Origin: Marivivens donghaensis
Lineage (GTDB): Bacteria; Pseudomonadota; Alphaproteobacteria; Rhodobacterales; Rhodobacteraceae
NCBI RefSeq assembly: GCF_030410045.1
Contig: NZ_JAUFRA010000002.1
Location: 62,001-126,000 of the forward strand
DNA: 64,000 nucleotides
Direction: 5' to 3'
Position 1 is the stretch's first letter. Each line of letters begins with the position of its first letter. The notes under the pieces are model-generated. The model saw only the letters and a program-made list of their open reading frames with translations. It made no database searches and was not told where the DNA came from. Shown here piece after piece: positions 1 through 7,472 of the stretch. The position numbers and the translations under genes were made by a program.

Positions 1-1251
1 ATCGACCCTATCGTGCGGTCGCTCATCGATACGGACTTCTACAAGCTGCTGATGTGTCAGTCGGTGTTCCGCAACAAACGCGACACCCGCGTGACCTTTA
101 GCCTGATCAACCGCGCCAAACACATCCGCCTTGCTGACATGATCGACGAAGGCGAACTGCGCGAACAACTCGACCACGTGCGGTCCTTGTCGCTCACCCG
201 CGGGGAATCCACTTGGCTGCGCGGCAACACCTTCTACGGCAAACGCCAGATGTTCCGCCCCGACTTTATGGAGTGGTTCGAGAACCTCCGCCTGCCCGCC
301 TACCACCTCGAAAAACACGACGGCCAATACGAACTCACCTTCGAAGGCTCCTGGCCCGAGGTCATGCTCTGGGAAATCCCCGCGCTCGCCATCCTGATGG
401 AACTCCGCTCCCGCGCGGTCCTCAACACCATGGGTAAATTCGAACTCAAAGTGCTCTACGCCCGCGGCATGACGAAACTCTGGGAAAAGGTGGAATCCCT
501 CCGCACGATCCCCGACCTGAAACTCGCGGACTTCGGCACCCGCCGCCGCCATGGCTTCCTCTGGCAGGACTGGTGCGTTCAGGCCCTCATCGAAGGCCTC
601 GGCGATAAATTCATCGGCACCTCGAACTGCAAAATCGCCATGAAGCGCGACATCGAAGCCATCGGCACCAACGCCCACGAGCTTCCCATGGTCTACGCCG
701 CCCTCGCCAAAACCGACGAGGACCTCCGCCGCGCGCCCTATGACGTGCTCGCCGATTGGCACGAGGAACACGACGGCAACCTCCGCATCATCCTGCCCGA
801 CACCTACGGGACCAAGGGCTTTCTCGACAACGCCCCCGATTGGCTCGCCCAGTGGACGGGCATCCGCATCGACTCTGGCGATCCCGCCGAAGGGGCCGAG
901 ACCGCGATCCAATGGTGGAAGGCCCGTGGCGAAGACCCCACGAAAAAGCTCATCATCTTCTCGGACGGGCTGGACGTGCACAAAATCCACGAACTGTCAG
1001 ACCAGTTCCGTGGGCGCGTGAAGGCCTCCTTTGGCTGGGGCACCATGCTCACCAACGACTTTATCGGCCTCACTGACGGAGACGCCCTCGCCCCCTTCTC
1101 GCTCGTCTGTAAAGCGGTCGAAGCCAACGGCGCCCCCACCGTCAAACTCTCCGACAACCCCAACAAAGCCATGGGCCCCACCGATGAAGTCGCCCGCTAT
1201 AAGCGCGTGTTCGGAGTCGGTGAGCAGGAGGCGCGGGAGGTTAGGGTTTGA
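1..1251 (+). CDS. pncB: Nicotinate phosphoribosyltransferase, 5' end cut by window edge
   Basis: Makes nicotinate mononucleotide from nicotinate and PRPP in NAD salvage. The reading frame is open from base 1 and its first residues (IDPIVRSL) are internal to the family, so the true start lies outside the window and the GTG at 13 is not the start. Visible marks are the N-terminal DTDFYKLLM block, the GTNAHELPM segment carrying the histidine that is phosphorylated in this family, and the DSGDP and FSDGLD phosphate-binding blocks. The C-terminus (GVGEQEAREV) is normal. Cytoplasmic. Next to it lies an oppositely oriented, AT-rich gene of unrelated character. Confidence 0.95.
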   Translation: MDPIVRSLIDTDFYKLLMCQSVFRNKRDTRVTFSLINRAKHIRLADMIDEGELREQLDHVRSLSLTRGESTWLRGNTFYGKRQMFRPDFMEWFENLRLPAYHLEKHDGQYELTFEGSWPEVMLWEIPALAILMELRSRAVLNTMGKFELKVLYARGMTKLWEKVESLRTIPDLKLADFGTRRRHGFLWQDWCVQALIEGLGDKFIGTSNCKIAMKRDIEAIGTNAHELPMVYAALAKTDEDLRRAPYDVLADWHEEHDGNLRIILPDTYGTKGFLDNAPDWLAQWTGIRIDSGDPAEGAETAIQWWKARGEDPTKKLIIFSDGLDVHKIHELSDQFRGRVKASFGWGTMLTNDFIGLTDGDALAPFSLVCKAVEANGAPTVKLSDNPNKAMGPTDEVARYKRVFGVGEQEAREVRV

Positions 1252-1358
1252 TTTTTCAGCAAAACATTTACTTGTTGTTAATGCATTTTGCATTATAACA
1301 GAACATGAAGACCGGCAGTTCAGTGACACTCGTCTTGACAGCCTTATGGCGCCGGTCA

Positions 1359-2069
1359 TCACTTACTCGGGTAATCTTTGTATCTCTTGGGGAAGCGCTT
1401 TGCGCTGAAACCTTTGATTATTTTTTCGAGTTTTGATCGGTGAGTGGAAGTATTGTCGCCATGTAAAAATTGACGACAATATAAATCGACGTCCGCTAAT
1501 TGGATTAACCTACTATGATGACTTTTCGCGAAATGGACCGTGTCGACTAGTTGTTTAATTTCGCGCCCTAAAAGACGGCTTGTTCCCTCTTCCCTAAATT
1601 TCGACAAGTTTGCGACTGATGGACCAATGTTTGGCTCATCATAATCGCCGATTAGCATACCCACACTTTTTTCTGATTTTAAAAAGCTATCTACCCTTTC
1701 CACAAAACACATAAATGTAAACTCTTCGCAATCTTGCGATGTATTTATGAATGTTACTGGCTCGGGTCGGACCCTAGCATAGATCGAGTTTACCTCTGGT
1801 TCCGCGCTGATAGCGATGAGTTTCTCTAAGATCTCCAACCGCTCATCAATCGGTTTTCCTTTAAAGTTCTTTTTCCCGTGGAAAATATCTTTTGCATGAA
1901 ATTCTGTGTCGACACTTAGAAGCGCAGTCCCAAATACATCTTTCGCAAGTTGATTTAACTTTTCCTCAACGCTTGCGATATCTTTGGAGGATATGACAAC
2001 ACCTCCGAACCAATGTGCTTCTTGTTTACCAAATTCGTATTTGACTTCGTCATAGTAAACTAAGTGCAT
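1359..2069 (-). CDS. DUF3800 domain protein
   Basis: A 236-residue protein resembling the DUF3800 family. It starts with a YYDEV block (family: YxDESG-like), has a central acidic GDYDEPN segment, and ends with the typical LIQLADVDLY segment. These conserved acidic residues suggest an RNase H-like nuclease fold, but the family has no settled biochemical role. Cytoplasmic, with no signal or membrane segment. Base composition is clearly AT-richer than both flanks and codon use includes many A/T-ending codons, which suggests recent acquisition. It stands alone between pncB and arfB. No obvious Shine-Dalgarno sits at the expected spacing before the ATG at 2069. Confidence 0.7.
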   Translation of the reverse strand: MHLVYYDEVKYEFGKQEAHWFGGVVISSKDIASVEEKLNQLAKDVFGTALLSVDTEFHAKDIFHGKKNFKGKPIDERLEILEKLIAISAEPEVNSIYARVRPEPVTFINTSQDCEEFTFMCFVERVDSFLKSEKSVGMLIGDYDEPNIGPSVANLSKFREEGTSRLLGREIKQLVDTVHFAKSHHSRLIQLADVDLYCRQFLHGDNTSTHRSKLEKIIKGFSAKRFPKRYKDYPSK

Positions 2070-2110
2070 TGTTTGAGCGGCCCTACAAAGAGTGAGTGTT
2101 AACTATCTAG

Positions 2111-2524
2111 TTACTCAACCTTACCGCGTAAAGCCTTAACCTCCCCCCTGATCTTCTTCGCCTCAAGCCGTCTCCTGACCGACCCCTTCGTGGGCTTTGT
2201 GGGGATGCGGCGTTTGGGGACGTGGGTGGCTTTGAGGATCATCTGGGCGAGGCGGTCGCGGGCGATCTCTCGGTTGGTGGCCTGCGAACGGGTGTCCTGT
2301 ACAAAGATCACGATGGCGCCGTCGGTCGTCCATTTGGACCCCGCGATGTGCCGCAGCCGTCGTTTCACCGCATCGGTCAGAGAGGGGCTGCGTTCGGCCT
2401 CGAACCGCAGCTCGACCGCCGTTGACACTTTGTTCACGTTCTGACCGCCGGGGCCGGAGGCGCGGACAAATTGCTCGGTCAGTTCCCAGTCTTGCAGGGT
2501 GATTTCGTTAGAAATCCGTAGCAT
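2111..2524 (-). CDS. arfB: Alternative ribosome-rescue factor ArfB (YaeJ-type peptidyl-tRNA hydrolase)
   Basis: A 137-residue release-factor-like protein that frees ribosomes stalled on mRNAs lacking a stop codon. It has the catalytic GGQ motif at residues 26-28 (RASGPGGQNVNK) and a basic C-terminal tail (residues 105-137, rich in K and R) of the kind that enters the empty mRNA channel. The frame stays open 80 codons upstream, but homology begins at the ATG at 2524 (MLRISNEITL), which gives the normal family length of about 140. Upstream on the same strand is a structured leader with an extreme Shine-Dalgarno. Whether it controls arfB is unknown. Confidence 0.93.
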   Translation of the reverse strand: MLRISNEITLQDWELTEQFVRASGPGGQNVNKVSTAVELRFEAERSPSLTDAVKRRLRHIAGSKWTTDGAIVIFVQDTRSQATNREIARDRLAQMILKATHVPKRRIPTKPTKGSVRRRLEAKKIRGEVKALRGKVE

Positions 2525-2645
2525 AAGCGTAAATAAAACCTGTTTTGCGGCGAAAAGGGTGCGATTGCGGGTTTTGCGGTATTTGGATACCGTTCGTGGC
2601 TCCCCAAATACGTCCTGAATCTGCCCGAAACAGGTGCGATTGCAA

Positions 2646-2679
2646 GGAAAAGGGCCGCCCCGGCGATGAGGCGACCCTT
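2646..2679 (-). terminator. Intrinsic-terminator-like hairpin of the leader RNA
   Basis: On the minus strand AAGGGTCGCC pairs with GGCGGCCCTT (10 bp with one G-U) around a 10-base loop, followed by TTTTCC. It lies about 120 bases before the arfB start, so it could end the leader transcript and limit read-through into arfB. Confidence 0.5.
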
Positions 2680-2745
2680 CGAAAGTCCAGGAGGTGGGTG
2701 CGGTTAGGTCGTCCCACCTGAGTTCGTCGTCAGCCAAGGGCTGCC

Positions 2746-2802
2746 TTAGCTGCGATCCCCCCAAGCTGTCCCGACACCATTCTCCAATACCTTTCTTGAC
2801 AC
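2746..2802 (-). CDS. Putative 18-residue leader peptide with very strong Shine-Dalgarno
   Basis: GTG start at 2802 and TAA stop at 2746-2748. The predicted peptide is MSRKVLENGVGTAWGDRS, reading GTG as Met. The Shine-Dalgarno core GGAGG is 7 bases before the start, which is ideal spacing, and the complementarity to the 16S tail runs to 17 bases. I recognise no homologous leader. It has one tryptophan and no run of one amino acid, so classical amino-acid attenuation is not obvious. A CAGCC/GGCTG hairpin overlaps or follows the stop codon. Translation is an inference from the ribosome-binding site only. Confidence 0.45.
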   Translation of the reverse strand: MSRKVLENGVGTAWGDRS

Positions 2803-2818
2803 TGGATCACCTCCTTTC
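2802..2818 (-). promoter_or_regulatory. Ribosome-binding site complementary to the whole 16S rRNA 3' tail
   Basis: On the minus strand the 17 bases GAAAGGAGGTGATCCAG match without a gap the complement of the conserved 3' end of alphaproteobacterial 16S rRNA (CTGGATCACCTCCTTTC). Ordinary sites in this window pair over 4 to 7 bases. Similarity to 16S stops immediately on both sides, and a GTG with an ORF follows, so a ribosome-binding site is more likely than an rRNA fragment. Confidence 0.55.
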
Positions 2819-2844
2819 AATGAGTTTCGCCTGTAAACTCAGGG

Positions 2845-2867
2845 TGACACATATGTCGTGTATGTCA
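2845..2867. promoter_or_regulatory. Inverted repeat upstream of leader RNA, possible operator
   Basis: The segment has outer arms TGACA and TGTCA and an inner GACA-CATA-TGTC palindrome. On the minus strand it includes a TTGACA (2863-2868) that could be a -35 element, but no convincing -10 lies 16-18 bases further on. It is a candidate protein-binding site in front of the leader RNA. Confidence 0.25.
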
Positions 2868-2900
2868 AAACTTTTTGAGCCAGATTTAGTGAAACTTTTG

Positions 2901-3533
2901 TTACGCTGCCGATTTTTTGGCCAACATTTGGCCGACAATGACGCGGAAAGGCACAAGCGCGAGAAGCGCAATCGCCAGTTTCACGGCATAGTCCGCAACG
3001 CCCAAAGTCACCCAAAACGGCATCTCAGCGCCCACCGTCATCACCGGCATCGCGTCCCAAGCCCAAGAAATCTCAGCATTCGCCGTTTCCCCGAAATTGA
3101 TGAAAGCAGCAAAAGCGATGGTGAAGAAAAGCACAGCATCAACGGTCGATGAGATGACAGTCGAGATGATCGGAGCTTTCCACCAGCTGCCGTTGCGCAG
3201 GCGGTTAAAGATAGCAACATCAAGGAGTTGCGCGACGAGGAACGCCGTTGCAGACGCGATCGCGATACGCAGCGGAACGGCTGGGCCGAACTCGAGTTGG
3301 ATCTGGTTGCCGATCAACGAGCAGACGATACCGACGACAAAGCCAGCAAGGATCACCTTGCGAGCAGCCTGCGCGCCATAGACGCGGTTCATGATGTCGG
3401 TCACGAGGAACGCGATCGGATAGGTGAAGGCACCCCAAGTTAGGATCCCATCAAGGATGAGGAACTGAACGAGGATGTTCGAGGCCACTACAACGATGGC
3501 CATGGCGAGAACGCCAAAGAGGATACGGGTCAT
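2901..3533 (-). CDS. yhhQ: Queuosine precursor transporter (VUT/YhhQ family)
   Basis: A 210-residue integral membrane protein of the VUT (COG1738) family, which imports the queuosine precursors preQ0/preQ1 in E. coli. About six hydrophobic segments are visible. The family blocks are WGAFTYPIAFLVTD (about 33-46), the RVYGAQAARKVI segment, and FNRLRNGSWW in the middle. It starts at ATG 3533 after an 81-base gap that contains a GAAA-capped hairpin. It stands alone, and its substrate is inferred from the family. Confidence 0.88.
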   Translation of the reverse strand: MTRILFGVLAMAIVVVASNILVQFLILDGILTWGAFTYPIAFLVTDIMNRVYGAQAARKVILAGFVVGIVCSLIGNQIQLEFGPAVPLRIAIASATAFLVAQLLDVAIFNRLRNGSWWKAPIISTVISSTVDAVLFFTIAFAAFINFGETANAEISWAWDAMPVMTVGAEMPFWVTLGVADYAVKLAIALLALVPFRVIVGQMLAKKSAA

Positions 3534-3614
3534 GTCTATATTCCGTTTTTACAAGGTAGCGGCGACTTGGCCCCTTTCGGGGACGCGGTTGATTAGAGCC
3601 GCTGCGACCTTCTG
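3534..3614 (-). promoter_or_regulatory. Structured 5' UTR candidate of yhhQ
   Basis: The minus-strand leader contains a CCCC-GAAA-GGGG hairpin and then a GC-rich segment leading to an A-rich stretch (TGTAAAAACGG) close to the ATG. Genes of this family are often controlled by queuosine precursors, so a riboswitch or Q-linked control is conceivable. I could not fit it to a known preQ1 consensus. Confidence 0.25.
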
Positions 3615-4487
3615 TCAATCGGTCAGTTGATACTCGACCAGAGTGCTCGGGCCAAAGGTCTGGCCGTTGTCGGACACCATGGTGAGGCGGATATGGTCTG
3701 TTTCATCGCGCCAGACGGCGATGCCTTCGAGGTTGCTGTGGGTGCGCAGTTCGGTCTGGAGGAGGGTTTCCTCATTCGTGCCGTCCATGTCGAAACGGCG
3801 AACACGGGACCTAAACCCGACGCCGAGGAAGTCGCGCTCAAGCAGGTAGAATTTGCCATCGGGTCCGATGTCCGCGCCCGTTACGAGGAAAGAGTCGCTG
3901 CGAGGGATGGTAAAAGCGACGTCCCAATCATTGCGGTAGCGGTAGACGGGAAACGGTAGGTCAAAGCGGCCAGAGCGTTCGGGGACGGTGTAGATCGTGC
4001 CATCTGGCCCAGTGGCGAGTGCTTCTAGCCCAGCGTTCGATTGAAAGCTGTCAAAGTCGGCGGAGCGTGCAAATGGCAGGGCAGGGCCGTCGGGCTGATC
4101 GTAGGCCATGATGCGGGAACGGGCTTCGAAACTGATATAAATCTGGCCGTTGGGACCAAAGGCGATCCCTTCGGAGTCGGTTTGTCCGTCGCGCAGAGGC
4201 CGACCATCCTCTCCGTTTAGAGGGATCATTTGCCTGACGGACAAGCCCGTCAGAACCTGGTCGTTTCGGGTCAATTCGCCCCGCAAGAGATAGCCGCGGT
4301 CCGTGACCATGGTGAAGGCCGTGCCCGTTGGGTTAAGCTCAATGGCGGACAGCTCCTCGGCCCCTGGGATGTTGAAGGCGAACTTGGCGACAAGTTGGGC
4401 TTCGGACAGCGCAGGGGTGGCCCCGAGCAGGGCGAATGCAACAGTAATCCAGTGTTTCAATGTCAGCGTCCAGCGACCACAGCGCAT
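3615..4487 (-). CDS. Exported esterase-like phytase-family protein (beta-propeller)
   Basis: A 290-residue protein with an N-terminal hydrophobic signal (KHWITVAFALLGATPALSEA) and a body typical of the esterase-like phytase family. Its repeated blades include FTMVTDRGYLLRGEL, DSEGIAFGPNGQIYISFE, GLEALATGPDGTIYTVPE, and a final LEGIAVWRDE...TMVSDNGQ. It is probably periplasmic and its substrate is unknown. The ATG at 4487 overlaps mepA by 25 bases and has no clear ribosome site. A TTG at 4460, directly before the signal peptide (LKHWITV) and 2 bases past the mepA stop, is an equally good start. It is the last gene of the UMF1-mepA unit. Confidence 0.8.
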   Translation of the reverse strand: MRCGRWTLTLKHWITVAFALLGATPALSEAQLVAKFAFNIPGAEELSAIELNPTGTAFTMVTDRGYLLRGELTRNDQVLTGLSVRQMIPLNGEDGRPLRDGQTDSEGIAFGPNGQIYISFEARSRIMAYDQPDGPALPFARSADFDSFQSNAGLEALATGPDGTIYTVPERSGRFDLPFPVYRYRNDWDVAFTIPRSDSFLVTGADIGPDGKFYLLERDFLGVGFRSRVRRFDMDGTNEETLLQTELRTHSNLEGIAVWRDETDHIRLTMVSDNGQTFGPSTLVEYQLTD

Positions 4488-5374
4488 TGATCGGGAAGGT
4501 CATTCATCCGCAGCGGACCACGTGGCGGAGCAGGCGGTTGGCCTGAGGGCGGCGGCGGATTGAGGATGTCATTCACCCATTTTTCCGCATCTTCGCAGCC
4601 ATCGCCTGCAGGAATAGGGGCCTGATCCTGACAGGCGTCATCGCCAGCGGGACAGTTCAAACGCACATGGAAATGGTAATGGTGTCCCCACCACGGACGG
4701 ATTTTGCGGAGCCAATCACGGTCGCCTGTCGCGTTCTTGCACATTTCGACCTTGGCGCCTGCGAATACAAAGATACGGGCGACGCGGGGGTCTTCTGCAG
4801 CGCGACGAAGGATGGCCTCGTGTTGTGGCGACCAATCGCTGTTGGTGTAGGCACCGTTCGCACGTTGCATGGTGATGGAGGAGAGGCTTTCGCGTTCAGC
4901 CTCGGTCAGGTCGAGGCGGCTGGGGGGAAGCATCCAGATATCGACGTCGAGGCCGATTTGGTGGCTCGCGTGTCCTGTCAGCATCGGGCCGCCACGCGGT
5001 TGGCTCATGTCGCCAATATAGAGGCCGTCCCACCCGGGTTGGGTCGCGGCAAAGGCGCTGAGGTCCTCGACAAAGGACACAAGCTGCGGCTGACCCCAGT
5101 TGCGGTTTCGGCTGAGGCGCATCGCTTGCCACGTTTGACCGTTTTCAGGCAGCTCCATCGCGCCGGATTGGCACCCACGGGCGTAGGAACCGATGGCCTC
5201 TGACGCGCCGTTGCTGGGTGTCGGGATGTGGCCGAACACCTCTTTGGCGACGCGTGTGTCGTTCGAAGATTGTGACGACATCACCGATGATGATGTCGTC
5301 GTCTGTGCGGTGTCGTTTGCCTTGCAAGCCGTGAGGGCCAGCAATACACACAATGCCCCTAGTGTGCGGACCAT
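4463..5374 (-). CDS. mepA: Penicillin-insensitive murein DD-endopeptidase, lipoprotein
   Basis: A 303-residue peptidoglycan hydrolase that cuts D-alanyl-meso-DAP cross-bridges. The start MVRTLGALCVLLALTAC carries a lipobox ending at Cys17, so this copy is probably membrane-anchored rather than freely periplasmic. Zinc-site motifs typical of MepA/LAS enzymes are present: GHASHQIGLDVDIWM and the late WWGHHYHFHVRL. A proline-rich tail (PPPPSGQPPAPPRGP) precedes the C-terminus. GAAGGAGA lies before the ATG at 5374. It overlaps the UMF1 gene by 16 bases upstream and the phytase-like gene downstream, so the three are likely cotranscribed. Confidence 0.9.
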   Translation of the reverse strand: MVRTLGALCVLLALTACKANDTAQTTTSSSVMSSQSSNDTRVAKEVFGHIPTPSNGASEAIGSYARGCQSGAMELPENGQTWQAMRLSRNRNWGQPQLVSFVEDLSAFAATQPGWDGLYIGDMSQPRGGPMLTGHASHQIGLDVDIWMLPPSRLDLTEAERESLSSITMQRANGAYTNSDWSPQHEAILRRAAEDPRVARIFVFAGAKVEMCKNATGDRDWLRKIRPWWGHHYHFHVRLNCPAGDDACQDQAPIPAGDGCEDAEKWVNDILNPPPPSGQPPAPPRGPLRMNDLPDQCAVVAGR

Positions 5375-6732
5375 GCTGCGCGATCTCCTTCGCTGTTGAC
5401 CCAGCGTAGCATCAGAAGACCGATCAGGAAAAGGACGATTACAGGGATAAAGCCCAACTGGTTGCTGCCCGTGGCGTAGGTCGTGATGCCGATCATCATG
5501 GGCGCGAGGAACGCAGTCGCCTTGCCTGTGAGAGCAAAGAGGCCAAAGGCTTCTGCGGGGCGTTCGGGGTTCGTGTGGCGCACCATCAAAGAGCGCGATG
5601 CAGAATACAGCGCGCCGCCTGCGCCGCCAATTGCGGCCCCACAGATGTAGAAGATGATATCGGGCAGGCTCGATCCTTCGGGCAAGGCCATCGGGCCAAT
5701 GTGAGTGCGCGACATGCTGACGATGATGGTGCAGACCACCATAAGGACGACGATGGCCGCTGTGATCACCGCTTTAGGGCCGTAGCGTTTGTCAGCTATG
5801 CCGCCGATCCATGTAACGATCGCTGCGGTGATTGCGCCGATGATACCAAAGACGCCGATCTGCATCGTTGCCCAACCCAGCACCAATTTCGCGTAGACGC
5901 CGCCGAAGGCATAGAGCGAGTTCAGCGCGTCGCGGTAGAGCATGGAGCCTACGAGGAACGAGGTCAGGCTGCGGCTTTGACCGATGGATTTCACCGCGCG
6001 GATCAGTTCGGGGACGACTTCGCCAAAGCTGGTTTTGCGGCGAGGCGTTGAGGTGTCATCGCGGACCCAGAGGAAGAACGGGATCATGAACACGAGATAC
6101 CAGATCGCGATGAAGGGACCGACCGAACGGGTACCTTCGCGGGTCGATGCGTCGAGGCCAAAGATGGGGTCGATGCCCAAAAGCGTTTTGCCGCTGTCAC
6201 CTTCGGCAAACAGCAAGAGCATGATGAACAGCGATACCACGCCGCCCCAGTAGCCAAAGGCAGAGGCCGAGCCAGAGATTTTGCCGACCTCTTTGTCCGT
6301 GCCGAGCGAGGGCAGGATCGCGTTGACGAAATTCAGACCAGATTCAGCGGCGATGAAGCCGATGTAGAAGATGATCAGCGAGATGGTGAGGGTGGCACCG
6401 TCTGGTGTCAGGCCCCAGAGGAAGGCAGAAGACACCACGTAAATCACTGAAAAGAAGGCGATCCACGGGATTTTGCGTCCGCTGAGGTCGGCCCAAGCGC
6501 CCATGAATGGCGCTGAAATTGCGATGATCACGCCCGCGATGGCAGAGCCGAGGGACCAGAGCGATTGCGCGTCGGCTTCGGGGGTGGCGGAGCCGCTTGC
6601 AGTGAACCAGTCGGCTGCGACGGCAGCGAAATAGGGGCCAAAGATAAAGGTCAGGCCGAGCGTGTAATAAGGCTGTTGCGCCCAATCAAAGGCCATCCAG
6701 CCCCAGATGCGCTTTTTCGCTGATACTGACAT
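5359..6732 (-). CDS. MFS transporter, UMF1 (Atg22-like) family
   Basis: A 457-residue, roughly 12-helix permease. It opens with KKRIWGWMAFDWAQQPYYTL, the signature of UMF1/Atg22-like transporters. The segment GAWADLSGRKIPWI is the MFS cytoplasmic loop motif, and GGIADKRYGPKAVI is its counterpart in the second half. The substrate is unknown; members are linked to amino-acid or peptide export. GGGGAAAC lies before the ATG at 6732. It is the first gene of the mepA unit, which could mean a link to peptidoglycan fragment handling, but that is inference. Confidence 0.85.
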   Translation of the reverse strand: MSVSAKKRIWGWMAFDWAQQPYYTLGLTFIFGPYFAAVAADWFTASGSATPEADAQSLWSLGSAIAGVIIAISAPFMGAWADLSGRKIPWIAFFSVIYVVSSAFLWGLTPDGATLTISLIIFYIGFIAAESGLNFVNAILPSLGTDKEVGKISGSASAFGYWGGVVSLFIMLLLFAEGDSGKTLLGIDPIFGLDASTREGTRSVGPFIAIWYLVFMIPFFLWVRDDTSTPRRKTSFGEVVPELIRAVKSIGQSRSLTSFLVGSMLYRDALNSLYAFGGVYAKLVLGWATMQIGVFGIIGAITAAIVTWIGGIADKRYGPKAVITAAIVVLMVVCTIIVSMSRTHIGPMALPEGSSLPDIIFYICGAAIGGAGGALYSASRSLMVRHTNPERPAEAFGLFALTGKATAFLAPMMIGITTYATGSNQLGFIPVIVLFLIGLLMLRWVNSEGDRAAWSAH

Positions 6733-6812
6733 GATGTTTCCCCAACCGTTTGATCGATATAGATCAGAGAAACCGTCGGTCTGGCAAGCAAACCTTTAGT
6801 AACAGGGTGTTA

Positions 6813-7346
6813 TCAGTGTTTCGGCGGCCAAGGACGTTTGGTCTCTGCGTCTATCCACGCTTTGACCCATTCGCCCAAGTCTGGCGAGGGGCCTGTGTGG
6901 CCCATACAGGCAGCGACTTTTTCAGGGGCAATGATGCCTGATTTACTGGTCACAGCCGAACGGATCAGAACGTGGTTCGCGCATTCCCCGTTCGAGAGCC
7001 ACATGCTCTGCTCAATGTAGATGAACTTATCGTCCCAGCCGATGGGCACGGACTTCATCGTGATTTTATCGAACATGCGGATACGACGGCGATAACGCGG
7101 GGTCGAACCAGCAACCGTTAGGCCCCAGCCGTTCTGTTTGAGCGCCTTGAGGAGGCCAGACGCCTGACCGAGCGGCAAACGCCCCATGTCAAACAGGGTC
7201 AGCGTCCGTCCATTGTTCAGTTCCCACCAGAGGTCGAGGTCCCACGGCCAGCAGATATGATGGGTCACATAGGTTTCACCAAACTTCACCTTTGGGTCGT
7301 TGCGATGAACGAACATCTGCCAAATCAATCGGAGGAACGGATACAT
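6813..7346 (-). CDS. Acyl-CoA thioesterase family protein (hot-dog fold)
   Basis: A 177-residue protein resembling the 4HBT/Them6-like thioesterases of Alphaproteobacteria. It has a short hydrophobic start (MYPFLRLIWQMFV), the THHICWPWDLDLWWELNNGRTLTLFDMGR block carrying the hot-dog-fold Asp and Asn residues, and the RRIRMFDKITMKS strand. The longer frame to 7400 is rejected because homology and GAAAGG both point to the ATG at 7346. The exact acyl substrate is unknown. It is divergent from yggT. Confidence 0.75.
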   Translation of the reverse strand: MYPFLRLIWQMFVHRNDPKVKFGETYVTHHICWPWDLDLWWELNNGRTLTLFDMGRLPLGQASGLLKALKQNGWGLTVAGSTPRYRRRIRMFDKITMKSVPIGWDDKFIYIEQSMWLSNGECANHVLIRSAVTSKSGIIAPEKVAACMGHTGPSPDLGEWVKAWIDAETKRPWPPKH

Positions 7347-7472
7347 GTGTGACCTTTCATTCTGCAGATGCAAAGAAACGTCAGCCGCACCCAAGGTCAA
7401 CTGGAACGTTGGGGCAGGGATTGCCGAATGGCCCTGCGCACATTACCTGATGAGCAACTGAAAGGACGCGAT

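Larger units (their letters stand above)
2646..2820 (-). ncRNA. Structured leader RNA / small RNA upstream of arfB
   Basis: This fills most of the 376-base gap between arfB and yhhQ. Read on the minus strand it holds, in order, an exceptional Shine-Dalgarno, an 18-codon ORF, a small CAGCC-CTT-GGCTG hairpin just after the stop, and an AGGTGGG segment (2713-2719). Next come a CCCACCTCC segment (2690-2698) and a terminator-like stem (2650-2679). CCCACCTCC can pair either with AGGTGGG or with the GGAGGTG of the Shine-Dalgarno, so two mutually exclusive folds exist. The layout resembles an attenuator or an autonomous peptide-coding small RNA. Pairings were read by eye and no family is recognised. 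The remaining 2525-2645 shows nothing else I can name. Confidence 0.5.

Noticed and set aside
13..15. GTG at base 13 as start of pncB
   Set aside because: The frame is open to the window edge and the residues before it already fit the family.
2802..2818. 3' end of a 16S rRNA gene on the plus strand
   Set aside because: Only these 17 bases match; the bases before them are not 16S-like, and a well spaced ORF follows on the minus strand, so a ribosome-binding site explains it better.
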